This document shows positions 25,992 to 33,248 of a stretch of DNA of 38,465 bases, one piece after another. Source of the DNA: Pseudonocardiales bacterium (GTDB lineage Bacteria > Actinomycetota > Actinomycetes > Mycobacteriales > Jatrophihabitantaceae). Under the pieces are notes generated by a model. That model was not told the origin of the DNA. It did no database searches and saw only the letters and a program-made list of their open reading frames with translations. The DNA is taken from the NCBI GenBank assembly GCA_030840295.1, contig JAVEET010000352.1, positions 1 through 38,465 on the forward strand, read 5' to 3'. The first letter of the stretch is position 1. The number at the start of each line of letters is the position of its first letter. The position numbers were made by a program, and so were the translations under genes.

Positions 25992-26133
25992 GCGACCAAA
26001 TCGAGATGCCGGCCAACTGCACCGATTGCGGCGGCGTCTGGGATCTCAACGCCCTGCATTCCGAGCATGACGGGTCGATTACGTGCCCAAGATGCCACCG
26101 GGCACGCCGGGAAGAGGGTGGTCAGCATGGCAA
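25953..26133 (+). repeat. Direct repeat GGTGGTCAGCATGGCAA (two copies)
   Basis: The 17-base sequence occurs at 25953-25969 and 26117-26133. The second copy contains the ribosome-binding region and ATG of the gene at 26127. The first copy lies near the end of the preceding coding region, with an ATG that opens no convincing gene. The match suggests local duplication of a translation-start segment. Confidence 0.6.
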
Positions 26134-26137
26134 GTGA
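25988..26137 (+). CDS. Small zinc-ribbon phage protein (49 aa)
   Basis: ATG 25988 overlaps the previous stop in an ATGA. The 49-residue product begins MSDQIEMPANCTDCGGVWDL and has a second knuckle ITCPRCHRARR, making a clean four-cysteine zinc ribbon with 20 residues between the pairs. It is too short for more domains. It overlaps the next gene by 11 bases. It may help nucleic acid or protein contacts; no family is recognised. Confidence 0.7.
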   Translation: MSDQIEMPANCTDCGGVWDLNALHSEHDGSITCPRCHRARREEGGQHGK

Positions 26138-26354
26138 CGACGACGTGAGCGACCTCGAGCCAGCCGTTCCGGCTCGCGACGAGTTCGGCCGGCTGAGCCT
26201 GTCGTCGCCGATGATCGCGAGCTGGCCGTGCCGATGGTGCAAGCAGCCGCTCGCTCGCGTGCATCCGATCCGGCTCAACACCGAGTACAGCGAGGCGTCC
26301 AACTGCGTGTTCTGCCTCAACTGCGACAACGGACTTGGAGTCACCCCACGATGA
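26127..26354 (+). CDS. Small CxxC-rich phage protein (75 aa)
   Basis: ATG 26127, with GAGGGTGG about six bases upstream, opens a 75-residue frame. It has an acidic start (MASDDDVSDLEP), then SWPCRWCKQPLARVH and NCVFCLNCDNGLG, again two cysteine pairs typical of a zinc ribbon. The stop overlaps the ATG of the next gene in an ATGA. Function is unknown. It is part of a run of coupled cysteine-rich genes. Confidence 0.7.
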   Translation: MASDDDVSDLEPAVPARDEFGRLSLSSPMIASWPCRWCKQPLARVHPIRLNTEYSEASNCVFCLNCDNGLGVTPR

Positions 26355-27289
26355 GCCGATCGAAACACGCGGCCCGGCGCCGATGCGATTGCGGCCGGCC
26401 GCTCGGCGATGAGTTCCTGTGCAAGGACTGCACCGACCAGCTGCGCCGCACGCTCACAGACCTGCCCGGACGGCTCGCAGAGGTCGAGGACACCGCCTGC
26501 AGGCAGGACACGATCGTGAGCCAGGGAGATGGCGGATCGTCAACCAAGGGCAAGGTCCGGCCGCTGGCGTATCGACCCGAGGTATTCGCGCTGCTGCACG
26601 AGGCGCGCAACGTGATCACGACCTGGGTGCGCGACACAGCCGATCACCGAGGTATCCGGCTCGACGACCGGCACCCGATCCTGCTCGGTGCTCGGTGCGG
26701 CGATCGGGAGTGCGATCACGACACGTGCCGGTGGATTCGGCGGCGTGGCCAGCTCGTCGTGCCAAGCAGCACCGCGGCGCTGTGCGGATGGCTGGCCCGG
26801 CACGTCGATGCGATCAGGCTCAGCCCGCAAGCCTCGGCATGCGCTGCAGCATTCGCCGGTTTGTACGCCGAGTTGCTCGAGGTCACCGATCTGCCACCGA
26901 TCCCGATCTACCTCGGGCCCTGCGATGACTGTCGTCGGGCAATGTACGTCGCGCGAGGCGAGGAATGGCACAGCTGCTCAACGCGTGGATGCAAGCAGAT
27001 CTACCACGTGGACGGCCGCGTCGATCAGCTGATCCGCGACTCACGCAACGTGGTGGCCAGCCCTGCCACCATCGCCACCGCCCTCACCTCGCTCGACCAG
27101 CCCATGACGGAGGAGCGCATCCGCAAGTGGAAGGAGCGCGGCTGGCTGCCGCCCACCAAGCACGACACCAGAGGACGTCCGATGTACCGCGTGGGCGACG
27201 TGCTCGACCTGATCGAGCGTGAGGATGCGATGGCACGCAAGCGAGCCGCTGCCAAGCTGATCGGCGTGTCGTCACGCAAAGGTGCTTGA
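26351..27289 (+). CDS. Phage DNA-binding protein: zinc knuckles plus C-terminal MerR-like HTH
   Basis: This 312-residue protein starts at ATG 26351 within the previous stop. The N-terminus carries CDCGRPLGDEFLCKDC (a four-cysteine knuckle, about 12-27). The middle has a cysteine/histidine set (CGDRECDHDTCRW) and a later CDDCRRAMYV..CSTRGCKQIY zinc ribbon. The C-terminus (about 255-300: MTEERIRKWKERGWLPP, then RGRPMYRVGDVLDLIERE) is a MerR/excisionase-like helix-turn-helix. The layout recurs in actinophages near the end of the early operon. A regulator of late genes is possible; this is inference. Confidence 0.75.
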   Translation: MSRSKHAARRRCDCGRPLGDEFLCKDCTDQLRRTLTDLPGRLAEVEDTACRQDTIVSQGDGGSSTKGKVRPLAYRPEVFALLHEARNVITTWVRDTADHRGIRLDDRHPILLGARCGDRECDHDTCRWIRRRGQLVVPSSTAALCGWLARHVDAIRLSPQASACAAAFAGLYAELLEVTDLPPIPIYLGPCDDCRRAMYVARGEEWHSCSTRGCKQIYHVDGRVDQLIRDSRNVVASPATIATALTSLDQPMTEERIRKWKERGWLPPTKHDTRGRPMYRVGDVLDLIEREDAMARKRAAAKLIGVSSRKGA

Positions 27290-27316
27290 CGTGTGTCACA
27301 GTCCCGTGAGTAAGGC
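27286..27316 (+). promoter_or_regulatory. Weak candidate late promoter
   Basis: TTGACG (27286-27291) overlaps the stop of the upstream gene, and TAAGGC (27311-27316) follows after 19 bases. It would drive a short leader ending at the hairpin 27368-27399 and, with antitermination, the late genes. Only the -35 box is close to consensus. Confidence 0.25.
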
Positions 27317-27367
27317 GTTAGAAGTGTCTGGAGATCCGGACTGCACGCCTCACCACACACACAGTGC

Positions 27368-27399
27368 AGGGCCCCGTCACCCACGTGGTGCGGGGCCCT
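27368..27399 (+). terminator. Strong hairpin ahead of the packaging genes
   Basis: AGGGCCCCG (27368-27376) and CGGGGCCCT (27391-27399) are perfect 9-base arms around a 14-base loop that contains CAC/GTG for extra pairing. It lies between the last early gene and the HNH/terminase cluster and probably ends early transcription. There is no T-run. Confidence 0.6.
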
Positions 27400-27422
27400 C
27401 GCCTTGCCGTGGCCCACGCTGA

Positions 27423-27755
27423 ATGCCGAACGCACCAGCGCGTCTGTGCCCACGATGCAAGGCACTGGTGCGTGGTCGCTGCCCCACGTGCACGAGGCAG
27501 CGCAAGGCCAGGCATGACAGCTCACGTGCATCACCTGAGCAGCGAGGCTACGGCTACCGATGGCGCACGTACGTACGGCCGGGCTTCCTGCGAGAGCACC
27601 CGCTGTGCGTGCTGTGTGGTGTGCTGGCCGAGGTGCCCGACCATTGGCCAGAGACGCGGCGCTCGCTCGTCGAGCGAGGTGCGAGCGATCCTGACGCTCA
27701 TCACCGCATGCGCCCGCTGTGCCTGTCGTGCCACGCTCGCTACGGCGAGCGGTGA
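27423..27755 (+). CDS. HNH endonuclease next to the terminase
   Basis: This 110-residue protein has two N-terminal cysteine pairs (LCPRCKALVRGRCPTC), then YGYRWRTYVRPGFLREHPLCVLC and the metal motif DAHHRMRPLCLSCHARYG. It belongs to the compact HNH nucleases encoded beside terminase in many cos-type phages, where they are needed with TerL for genome cutting at cos. The start is ATG 27423. The DH of the usual HNH signature is replaced by DAHH spacing; the likely catalytic histidine is still present. The terS gene follows after 190 bases. Confidence 0.82.
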   Translation: MPNAPARLCPRCKALVRGRCPTCTRQRKARHDSSRASPEQRGYGYRWRTYVRPGFLREHPLCVLCGVLAEVPDHWPETRRSLVERGASDPDAHHRMRPLCLSCHARYGER

Positions 27756-27945
27756 CTGTCATTCACCACGATGCGAGCCGGTGCCCGAAACGGACATAGG
27801 GGTCGAAAGATCTCTAATGCCCAAGGGGGTCGCCACCGACAGGGGTTCGCTTCCGTACACCGATGATCATTTCGGTCTTTTCTTTGGTCCACATTGACCT
27901 AAAAGGTCAATGTGTCCGTTTCCGTCCATACGTGAGGTGATCAGC
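27756..27945 (+). other. HNH-terS intergenic region, expected neighbourhood of cos
   Basis: No gene is seen in these 190 bases. In HNH/P27-terminase phages the cos site usually lies close to these genes, so this is its likely place. It contains the 25-base palindrome at 27890-27914 and GC-rich runs near 27820-27845. I cannot identify the cohesive-end sequence itself. Confidence 0.3.
27890..27914. repeat. Perfect 11-base inverted repeat upstream of terS
   Basis: CACATTGACCT (27890-27900) and AGGTCAATGTG (27904-27914) pair perfectly around AAA. It is AT-rich compared with its surroundings. It ends 31 bases before the terS ATG. It could be a terminator, an operator for a late regulator, or a terminase recognition site; the sequence does not decide. 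Confidence 0.6.
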
Positions 27946-28395
27946 ATGGGAGCACGCGGCGCGCTCAAGCTCCCGGTCCACCTCCGGGCCGTCACCGACA
28001 CCGAGACCGCCGACACGGCCGCCGAGATGGTGCCGAAGGTCGCGCCGACCAAGCCTCAGACCGTCACCGACAACCCGGCGCTCTCCCTGCTCTGGGATCA
28101 GATCGTGCCCGAGCTCGACCGCACCGGCCTGATCGCCCCCTCGGACGCGCCGGCCGTCGAGCTTGCCCTGCGCCACTTCCTGATGGCACGGGTCGCGGCC
28201 GATGAGGTCGGCGACACGGTCACGGTGATCGATCGCGAGAACGACGCGCGCAAGCACCCGGCCGAGGCAGTGTTCCGGGCCGAGTCCGAGATGTTCCTCA
28301 AGTACGCAGCCCAGCTCGGCATGACCTTCGTGGCGCGGGCCCGCACCCCCGCCGCGAAGGGAGCCGACGATGGCGAGAGCAACCCGTTCGCTTAG
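27946..28395 (+). CDS. terS: Terminase small subunit (P27 family)
   Basis: TerS recognises phage DNA and guides the large subunit to start packaging. I chose ATG 27946, preceded by GAGGTGA six bases upstream; the frame is open to 27910. The 149-residue product begins MGARGALKLPVHLRAV and has the helical P27-type core NPALSLLWDQIVPELDRTGLIAPSDAPAVELALRHF (split over about 45-80), with a basic C-terminal segment. The size fits the family. It overlaps terL by 26 bases. Confidence 0.85.
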   Translation: MGARGALKLPVHLRAVTDTETADTAAEMVPKVAPTKPQTVTDNPALSLLWDQIVPELDRTGLIAPSDAPAVELALRHFLMARVAADEVGDTVTVIDRENDARKHPAEAVFRAESEMFLKYAAQLGMTFVARARTPAAKGADDGESNPFA

Positions 28396-30094
28396 GCTCT
28401 CGGCCAAGCTCTCGCCCGAGATTCTCTGGTACCTCGAATCGCGCGGCTACGAGATCCCGACCTGCGTCCCGCTGATCCGGACACCCGAGCCGCGCACCGT
28501 CAAAGGCGCGGTCTTCGATCCGGCCAAGGTCGACAAGGTCATCACCGCGCTCGGCAAGCTCAAGCACACGCAGGGCAAGTGGGCCAACACGCCGATCGTG
28601 CCGGCCGCGGTGCAGGTCGCCTACATCATCGCCCCCGTCTTCGGCTGGGTCGCCCCGGACGAGGACGGCGTCAACCGCCGGATCATCCGCGACGCCTACG
28701 TCGAGATGCCCCGCAAGGGCGCCAAGACCACACTGGTCGCCAGCCTCGCGATGTACCTCGGCTTCGCCGATGACGAGCCGGGAGCGCAGGTAATCCTGGG
28801 CGCCGCGTCACGCGACCAGGCCGGCCAGGCATACAAGCCGCTGGCCGCGGTCGCCAAGTCGTCAAAGGTGCTGCTCGACGCGGGCGTGCGTGCGCTCAAG
28901 TCCGAGATCATCAAGGCGAGAGACGGCTCGGTCGTCAAGGCGGTCAGCTCCCGCGGTGACCTCGCCCACGGTGCCAACGTGCACGGCGGCCTGGTTGACG
29001 AGCTGCACGTGCACAAGTCCCCCGACCTGCTCGAGGCGATCGAGTCCGGCACGGGTGCCCGGTCGCAACCGCTGGTCTTCATCATCACGACTGCGGACGA
29101 TGGCCAGGTCACATCGGTCTACGCCCAGCGGCGTGACCTCATCGAGAAGATCGCCGCCCGCGTCTTCAAGGCGCCGGCGATGTACGGCGTGGTGTTCGCA
29201 GCGGATAGGCGCGAAGACCCGTTCAGCGAGCAGACGATTGCGAATGCCAACCCGCTGTACCCGGTGACGCCGAGCCGCTCGTTCATGAAGCAGGCGGCCG
29301 ACAAAGCCAAGGCCAACCCGGTCGCCATGGCGTCCTACGAGCGGCTGCACCTCGGCATCCGTTCATCGCTCGATGCTCGGTTCATCGACCTGACCCGCTG
29401 GGATCGCAACGCCTCGATCATCGACGAGCAGAAGCTCGCCGGCCGCAAGGCGTGGGGCGGCATCGACCTCGGCTCGGTCTCGGACATCACCGCGCTGGTC
29501 TGGCTGTTCCCGGACGCCGACCGCGGTGGCTACGACGTGCTGGCCCGGTTCTACACGCCCGAGGCATCGCTCGACGCTCTCGACAAGCGGACGCAGCGCA
29601 CGGCCTCGGGCTGGGTCAAGAGCGGACACCTCACCCTCACCCCGGGCGACGTGACCGACTACGACTGGATCGCCACGCAGGCGCACAAGGATCTGGAAAC
29701 CTTCGACGTCAAGAACATCGGTTACGACCGGTGGCACGCCTCGCAGCTGGTCGTTGACCTGCAGAACGAGGACGAGGACCTCATGGTCGGCGTGGCCCAG
29801 GGTGTGGCGTCGCTCTCGGCTCCGCTCAAGGAGATCGAGCGCCTGGTGCTCAAGGGCACCGCGGCCAAGCCGTTGTTCCGCCACGGCGGCAATCCGGTCT
29901 TTCGCTGGATGGCCGACAACCTCCGCGTCTACATCGACTCGAACGGAAACATCAAGCCCGACAAGGCCAAGTCGATGGACAAGATCGACGGATTCTCTGC
30001 CGCGGCAACAGCCCTCGCGGTCGCCATGCAGGCGGCCGAGCACGAGACCCCAAGCATCTACGAGACCCGCGAGCCGCTGGTCATTCCCGGATAG
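28370..30094 (+). CDS. terL: Terminase large subunit (HK97/P27-associated type)
   Basis: This is the packaging motor ATPase and nuclease that pumps DNA into the prohead through the portal. The 574-residue product has the ATPase Walker A variant PRKGAKTT (114-121), Walker B LVDELHVH (208-213) and a coupling motif in IITTADDGQ. The nuclease domain has the RNase H-like acidic residues in GIDLGSVSDITALVWLF (about 365), GYDRWHAS (about 450) and the final aspartate in KIDGFSAAATALA (about 540). It starts at ATG 28370 inside terS. Length is typical. A small gene follows after ten bases. Confidence 0.94.
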   Translation: MARATRSLRLSAKLSPEILWYLESRGYEIPTCVPLIRTPEPRTVKGAVFDPAKVDKVITALGKLKHTQGKWANTPIVPAAVQVAYIIAPVFGWVAPDEDGVNRRIIRDAYVEMPRKGAKTTLVASLAMYLGFADDEPGAQVILGAASRDQAGQAYKPLAAVAKSSKVLLDAGVRALKSEIIKARDGSVVKAVSSRGDLAHGANVHGGLVDELHVHKSPDLLEAIESGTGARSQPLVFIITTADDGQVTSVYAQRRDLIEKIAARVFKAPAMYGVVFAADRREDPFSEQTIANANPLYPVTPSRSFMKQAADKAKANPVAMASYERLHLGIRSSLDARFIDLTRWDRNASIIDEQKLAGRKAWGGIDLGSVSDITALVWLFPDADRGGYDVLARFYTPEASLDALDKRTQRTASGWVKSGHLTLTPGDVTDYDWIATQAHKDLETFDVKNIGYDRWHASQLVVDLQNEDEDLMVGVAQGVASLSAPLKEIERLVLKGTAAKPLFRHGGNPVFRWMADNLRVYIDSNGNIKPDKAKSMDKIDGFSAAATALAVAMQAAEHETPSIYETREPLVIPG

Positions 30095-30104
30095 GAGTCG
30101 CGCC

Positions 30105-30326
30105 ATGCGTCGAGACCGACTCCTGCGCCAGATGCTCCGCGAGCGTTTCGTCATCACGCTCAAGTCCGGTGAGACTTTCGACGGCCTGCTCGACGATCAC
30201 GACGAGTCGACGATCGAGTTGCTCGATCCGTTCGCCGTCGACAAGACCGGCCGGGTCAGCGTCGACGGCCGGCTGTACCTGCCGCGCGCCGAGATCGCAT
30301 ACTTCCAGCGTCCCGAGATCCTGTGA
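30105..30326 (+). CDS. Small Sm/SH3-like beta-barrel phage protein (73 aa)
   Basis: ATG 30105 follows GGAG. The 73-residue product has a basic helix (MRRDRLLRQMLRERF) and then five predicted short beta strands: VITLKSGETFDGLLDDHDE, TIELLDPFAVD, RVSVDGRLYLPR and IAYFQRP. A helix followed by a strand pattern with a G-x-F-x-G-x-L turn is reminiscent of Sm/LSm folds. The gene recurs between terL and portal in actinobacterial siphoviruses. Function is unknown. The fold is my reading of the strand pattern and is not proven. It overlaps the portal start by four bases. Confidence 0.6.
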   Translation: MRRDRLLRQMLRERFVITLKSGETFDGLLDDHDESTIELLDPFAVDKTGRVSVDGRLYLPRAEIAYFQRPEIL

Positions 30327-31750
30327 TCATCTCCCGCGGGCAGTCGCTCGACTTCGCACCGCAGGCGCTTGGCGAAACCACGCCGCTCGCCTCGGCCACC
30401 GGCTACTTCTACGCCGAGCAGGGCCTCGAGCTGGCCAACAAGTTCGCCGCCTACGGCCAGCTGTACCGCAAGCAGCCGATGATTGCGACGCTCGTCGACA
30501 AGCTGGCCAACGCGGTCGCACGCCTGACGATCCAGGTCTGGGACAACGCGCCGGCCAGCGGCAAGAACCTCGTGCTCGACTCGCCCTACGCCAAGCTGCT
30601 CAAGACGCCGTGCCCCACGATGTCACCGTTCAACTTCTGGCGCTGGACCGCATCGACGTATGAGATCTACGGCGAGGCGTTCTGGCTCAAGATCCGGGTC
30701 GCGGGCCAGGTCGTCGCGCTGTTCCCGATGCACCCGTCGCGGACGGCGATCCTGCGCGAGCAGGATCTCAAGACCAAGCAGTGGCACCTCTTCTACGTGT
30801 TCACGCTGGGCGTCGCGTCGGCCGGCCTGCTCAAGGTTCCCGCCGAGGACGTCGTGCCGTTCCTGCGCTACAACCCGGACAACCTCATGCGCGGACTGTC
30901 CCGGCTCGAGTCGCTCAACTCGACCCTGCTCGCCGAGGACGCCAGCCGGCGCGCGAATGCGTCGAGCTGGAAGAAGGGCGCTCGCCCGGATCTCATGATC
31001 TCGGCACCGGCGGCACTCAGCGACAAGGCGTACGGCCGCCTGCAGAAGACAATCATGAGCAATCACGCCGGGCCCGACGCGGCCGGCGGCACTCTGGTGC
31101 TCGAGGAGGGTGCCAAGCCCGTCCCGATCCAGCACACGGCCGTCGAGATGCAGTACATCGAGTCGCGCAAGCTCAACCTGCAAGAGGGCTGCATGGTCTA
31201 CGACGTGCCGCCGCCCGTGATCCACATCCTCGATCACGCGACTTTCTCCAACATCACCGAGCAGATGCGCTCGCTGTATCGCGACACGATGCCGCCGCGG
31301 CTCGAGGATATGGAATCGACTATCGATTTCTTCCTGCGCCCGGAGTTTGACCTGTCCGGCTCGACGGATGCCCGCTTCGCGCTGGACGAGGTGCTGCGGG
31401 GTGACTTCGAGAAGCGGGCCGTTGCCGTTGGCCAGCTGATCGAGAAGGGCGTCATGAAGCCGTCCGAAGGTCGGCCGATGTTCGATCTCGACGACGCCGG
31501 CCCGGTCGCCGACAAGCTCTACGCCAACGCCGCCTTGCAGGAGCTGGGCCGCCCGGCTGAGCGCGTCACCATCACCGCCCAGGCACCAGCCTCGCCCGGT
31601 GAGATCGACGACGCCCAGGACGCTGCAGACGATGCCGCTCAGCAGCAGGACGACGCGCTCGCCTCACGTCAGCAGGGCACTCGCACGGTCGTGCAATACG
31701 CACCACCAACCAAACGAGGCGGGCGCCCGCCTAGAAAAGAGAAGTCATGA
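30323..31750 (+). CDS. Phage portal protein (HK97 family)
   Basis: The portal forms the dodecameric ring at the capsid vertex through which DNA is packaged. The 475-residue product starts at GTG 30323, overlapping the preceding stop. Family marks are YRKQPMIATLVDKLANAVA in the N-terminal part, STYEIYGEAFWLKIR, VVPFLRYNPDNLMRGLSRLESL, and GAKPVPIQHTAVEMQYIESRKL in the clip/stem region. The C-terminal 60 residues are low-complexity (QDAADDAAQQQDD) and basic at the very end. Length is usual for HK97-type portals. It lies between terminase and protease genes, as expected. Confidence 0.92.
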   Translation: MIISRGQSLDFAPQALGETTPLASATGYFYAEQGLELANKFAAYGQLYRKQPMIATLVDKLANAVARLTIQVWDNAPASGKNLVLDSPYAKLLKTPCPTMSPFNFWRWTASTYEIYGEAFWLKIRVAGQVVALFPMHPSRTAILREQDLKTKQWHLFYVFTLGVASAGLLKVPAEDVVPFLRYNPDNLMRGLSRLESLNSTLLAEDASRRANASSWKKGARPDLMISAPAALSDKAYGRLQKTIMSNHAGPDAAGGTLVLEEGAKPVPIQHTAVEMQYIESRKLNLQEGCMVYDVPPPVIHILDHATFSNITEQMRSLYRDTMPPRLEDMESTIDFFLRPEFDLSGSTDARFALDEVLRGDFEKRAVAVGQLIEKGVMKPSEGRPMFDLDDAGPVADKLYANAALQELGRPAERVTITAQAPASPGEIDDAQDAADDAAQQQDDALASRQQGTRTVVQYAPPTKRGGRPPRKEKS

Positions 31751-32127
31751 GCAACCTGCAGGACAACTGCGTGCACGGTGGCACCGCCGCCGACTTCACC
31801 GCGGTCAACCCCGTCATTCCGCCGTTCGAGCTGGCCGTCGAGTCCGACACCGGCCGGATGAAGGTCGGCGATGGCGTGACCGCATGGACCGCGCTCGACT
31901 ACATCGCCGGCGTGAAGACCGGCACCGCCGTACTCGTTGCCGGATCGGTTGTCGTCGCCGACACCAGGATCACCGCCAACTCGGTCATCCGCGTGGCGAG
32001 CAGGGTTTTGGGCGGCACACCCGGTGCGCTGTTCATCTCGGCCAAGGCCGCCGGCACCAGCTTCACCATCGGGTCCACCAGCAACACCGAGACCTCGACC
32101 GTTCGCTACGACGTCATCGCGTACTGA
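31747..32127 (+). CDS. Capsid fibre/decoration-like protein
   Basis: This 126-residue protein starts at ATG 31747, overlapping the portal stop. The N-terminal 60 residues (PFELAVESDTGRMKVGDGVTAWTALDY) match the short repeat found at the N-terminus of many phage tail and head fibres. The C-terminal part (TAVLVAGSVVVADTRITANSVI, then GTSFTIGSTSNTETSTVRYDVIAY) is a beta-rich jelly-roll-like module seen in actinophage structural proteins. The place between portal and protease suggests a head decoration protein or fibre. It is followed by a strong hairpin. Confidence 0.65.
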   Translation: MSNLQDNCVHGGTAADFTAVNPVIPPFELAVESDTGRMKVGDGVTAWTALDYIAGVKTGTAVLVAGSVVVADTRITANSVIRVASRVLGGTPGALFISAKAAGTSFTIGSTSNTETSTVRYDVIAY

Positions 32128-32133
32128 GCCTGA

Positions 32134-32170
32134 CGGGTCCGTGGTGGCGCTCAGTGCTACCGCGGGCCCG
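32134..32170 (+). terminator. 15-base-pair hairpin between fibre-like gene and protease
   Basis: The arms at 32134-32148 and 32156-32170 pair over 15 positions (three G-U pairs in RNA) around a 7-base loop. It starts six bases after the stop of the fibre-like gene. It probably reduces read-through or protects the 3' end. There is no T-run. Confidence 0.6.
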
Positions 32171-32211
32171 AACCGGCCAGCCGTCGTCGGTCAACCTCCG
32201 AAGGAGCCACC

Positions 32212-33210
32212 ATGAACGTGATCCGCAAGGACGCCGCGATCGTCAACACGGGTAGTGATGACGATTTCCCCGGCACCTTCGAGGTAGTCCTCTCGACCCC
32301 CGCTCTCGACCGGGACGGCGACGAGCTGGCATCCGAGGACTGGAAGCAGCCGCTACCCGAGCACATCACCTTCGACACCGATCACGGCATGAGCGTCGCC
32401 TCGACGGTCGGATCCGGTGCACCGCGCATCGAGAAGGACGGCCGGCTGATCGTGTCCGGCACCTACTCCTCGCTCGACCGCGCGCAGGAGTGCCGCACCC
32501 TCGTCAAGGAGGGCCACATCCGGACGACCTCGGTCGCGTTCATGAGCGAGAAGTCCACCAAGGACGGCAAGACGCGGACCACGCGGGAGCTGCTCAACGG
32601 CGCATTCGTCGCCATCCCGAGCAACCGCGAGGCGCTCGTGCTGAACTCCAAGGCGCTCGATCTCTCGACCGAGCTGACCGCCTCCGCACCCACCGACCCG
32701 TCCGAGATCGGCCAGCTAGTCACCCGCCTGCTGATCGCCAACGGAATCCGGACCAAGGGATTCCGGGCGGACACCAAGGCGGTCGCCGGCTCGTACGAGC
32801 AGCGCCAGCAGGCACTCAGTGACGCGATCGATTCCCGCTACCCGGGCGATGACATGTACGCATGGACGCTGGCCACCTTCGATTACTCGGTCGTGTACCG
32901 GGTCGGCGGCAGCAGCGACCTCCGCGGCCAGTGGCAATGCGACTACACCTACGCCGACGACGGCACGGTCGAGCTCGGTGAGCCGACTCGCGTGACCATG
33001 GTCGAGCAGGTTGTGCCTGCCGCGGCCGCCAAGTCGCTCACACAAGACCAGGACGACCAGACAGACCCCGCCGCCGCCGATGAGCCGGTAACCCCCGCCG
33101 CAGACGAACCTGCCGCCGAGGTCACCGACGAGCCCGCCGCCGCCGAGTCCGATGTCGACCTGCAACTGAGGGCGTTCGCTCTGAGCATCCTCGCGCAGTC
33201 GGCCGACTAG
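32212..33210 (+). CDS. Prohead maturation protease (HK97 / S78 family)
   Basis: This protease removes the delta domain of the capsid protein after prohead assembly. The 332-residue product starts at ATG 32212 behind AAGGAG. Catalytic candidates are the histidine in FDTDHGM (H58) and the serine in IRTTSVAF (S107), with the usual LDRDGDEL strand before them. The protease fold ends near residue 150 (GAFVAIPSNREAL). The rest is a long extension with an acidic Ala/Pro/Glu/Asp tail (about 275-315), which may act as a scaffold. It lies directly upstream of the major capsid gene. Confidence 0.9.
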   Translation: MNVIRKDAAIVNTGSDDDFPGTFEVVLSTPALDRDGDELASEDWKQPLPEHITFDTDHGMSVASTVGSGAPRIEKDGRLIVSGTYSSLDRAQECRTLVKEGHIRTTSVAFMSEKSTKDGKTRTTRELLNGAFVAIPSNREALVLNSKALDLSTELTASAPTDPSEIGQLVTRLLIANGIRTKGFRADTKAVAGSYEQRQQALSDAIDSRYPGDDMYAWTLATFDYSVVYRVGGSSDLRGQWQCDYTYADDGTVELGEPTRVTMVEQVVPAAAAKSLTQDQDDQTDPAAADEPVTPAADEPAAEVTDEPAAAESDVDLQLRAFALSILAQSAD

Positions 33211-33248
33211 GCCTCCCCCTTCCTTTCAAACAAGAACGGAGCAACACC

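Noticed and set aside
25963-26070. Small open frame beginning at the first copy of the 17-base repeat
   Set aside because: Its translation is Arg-rich, without cysteine pairs, and overlaps the better supported zinc-ribbon gene at 25988.
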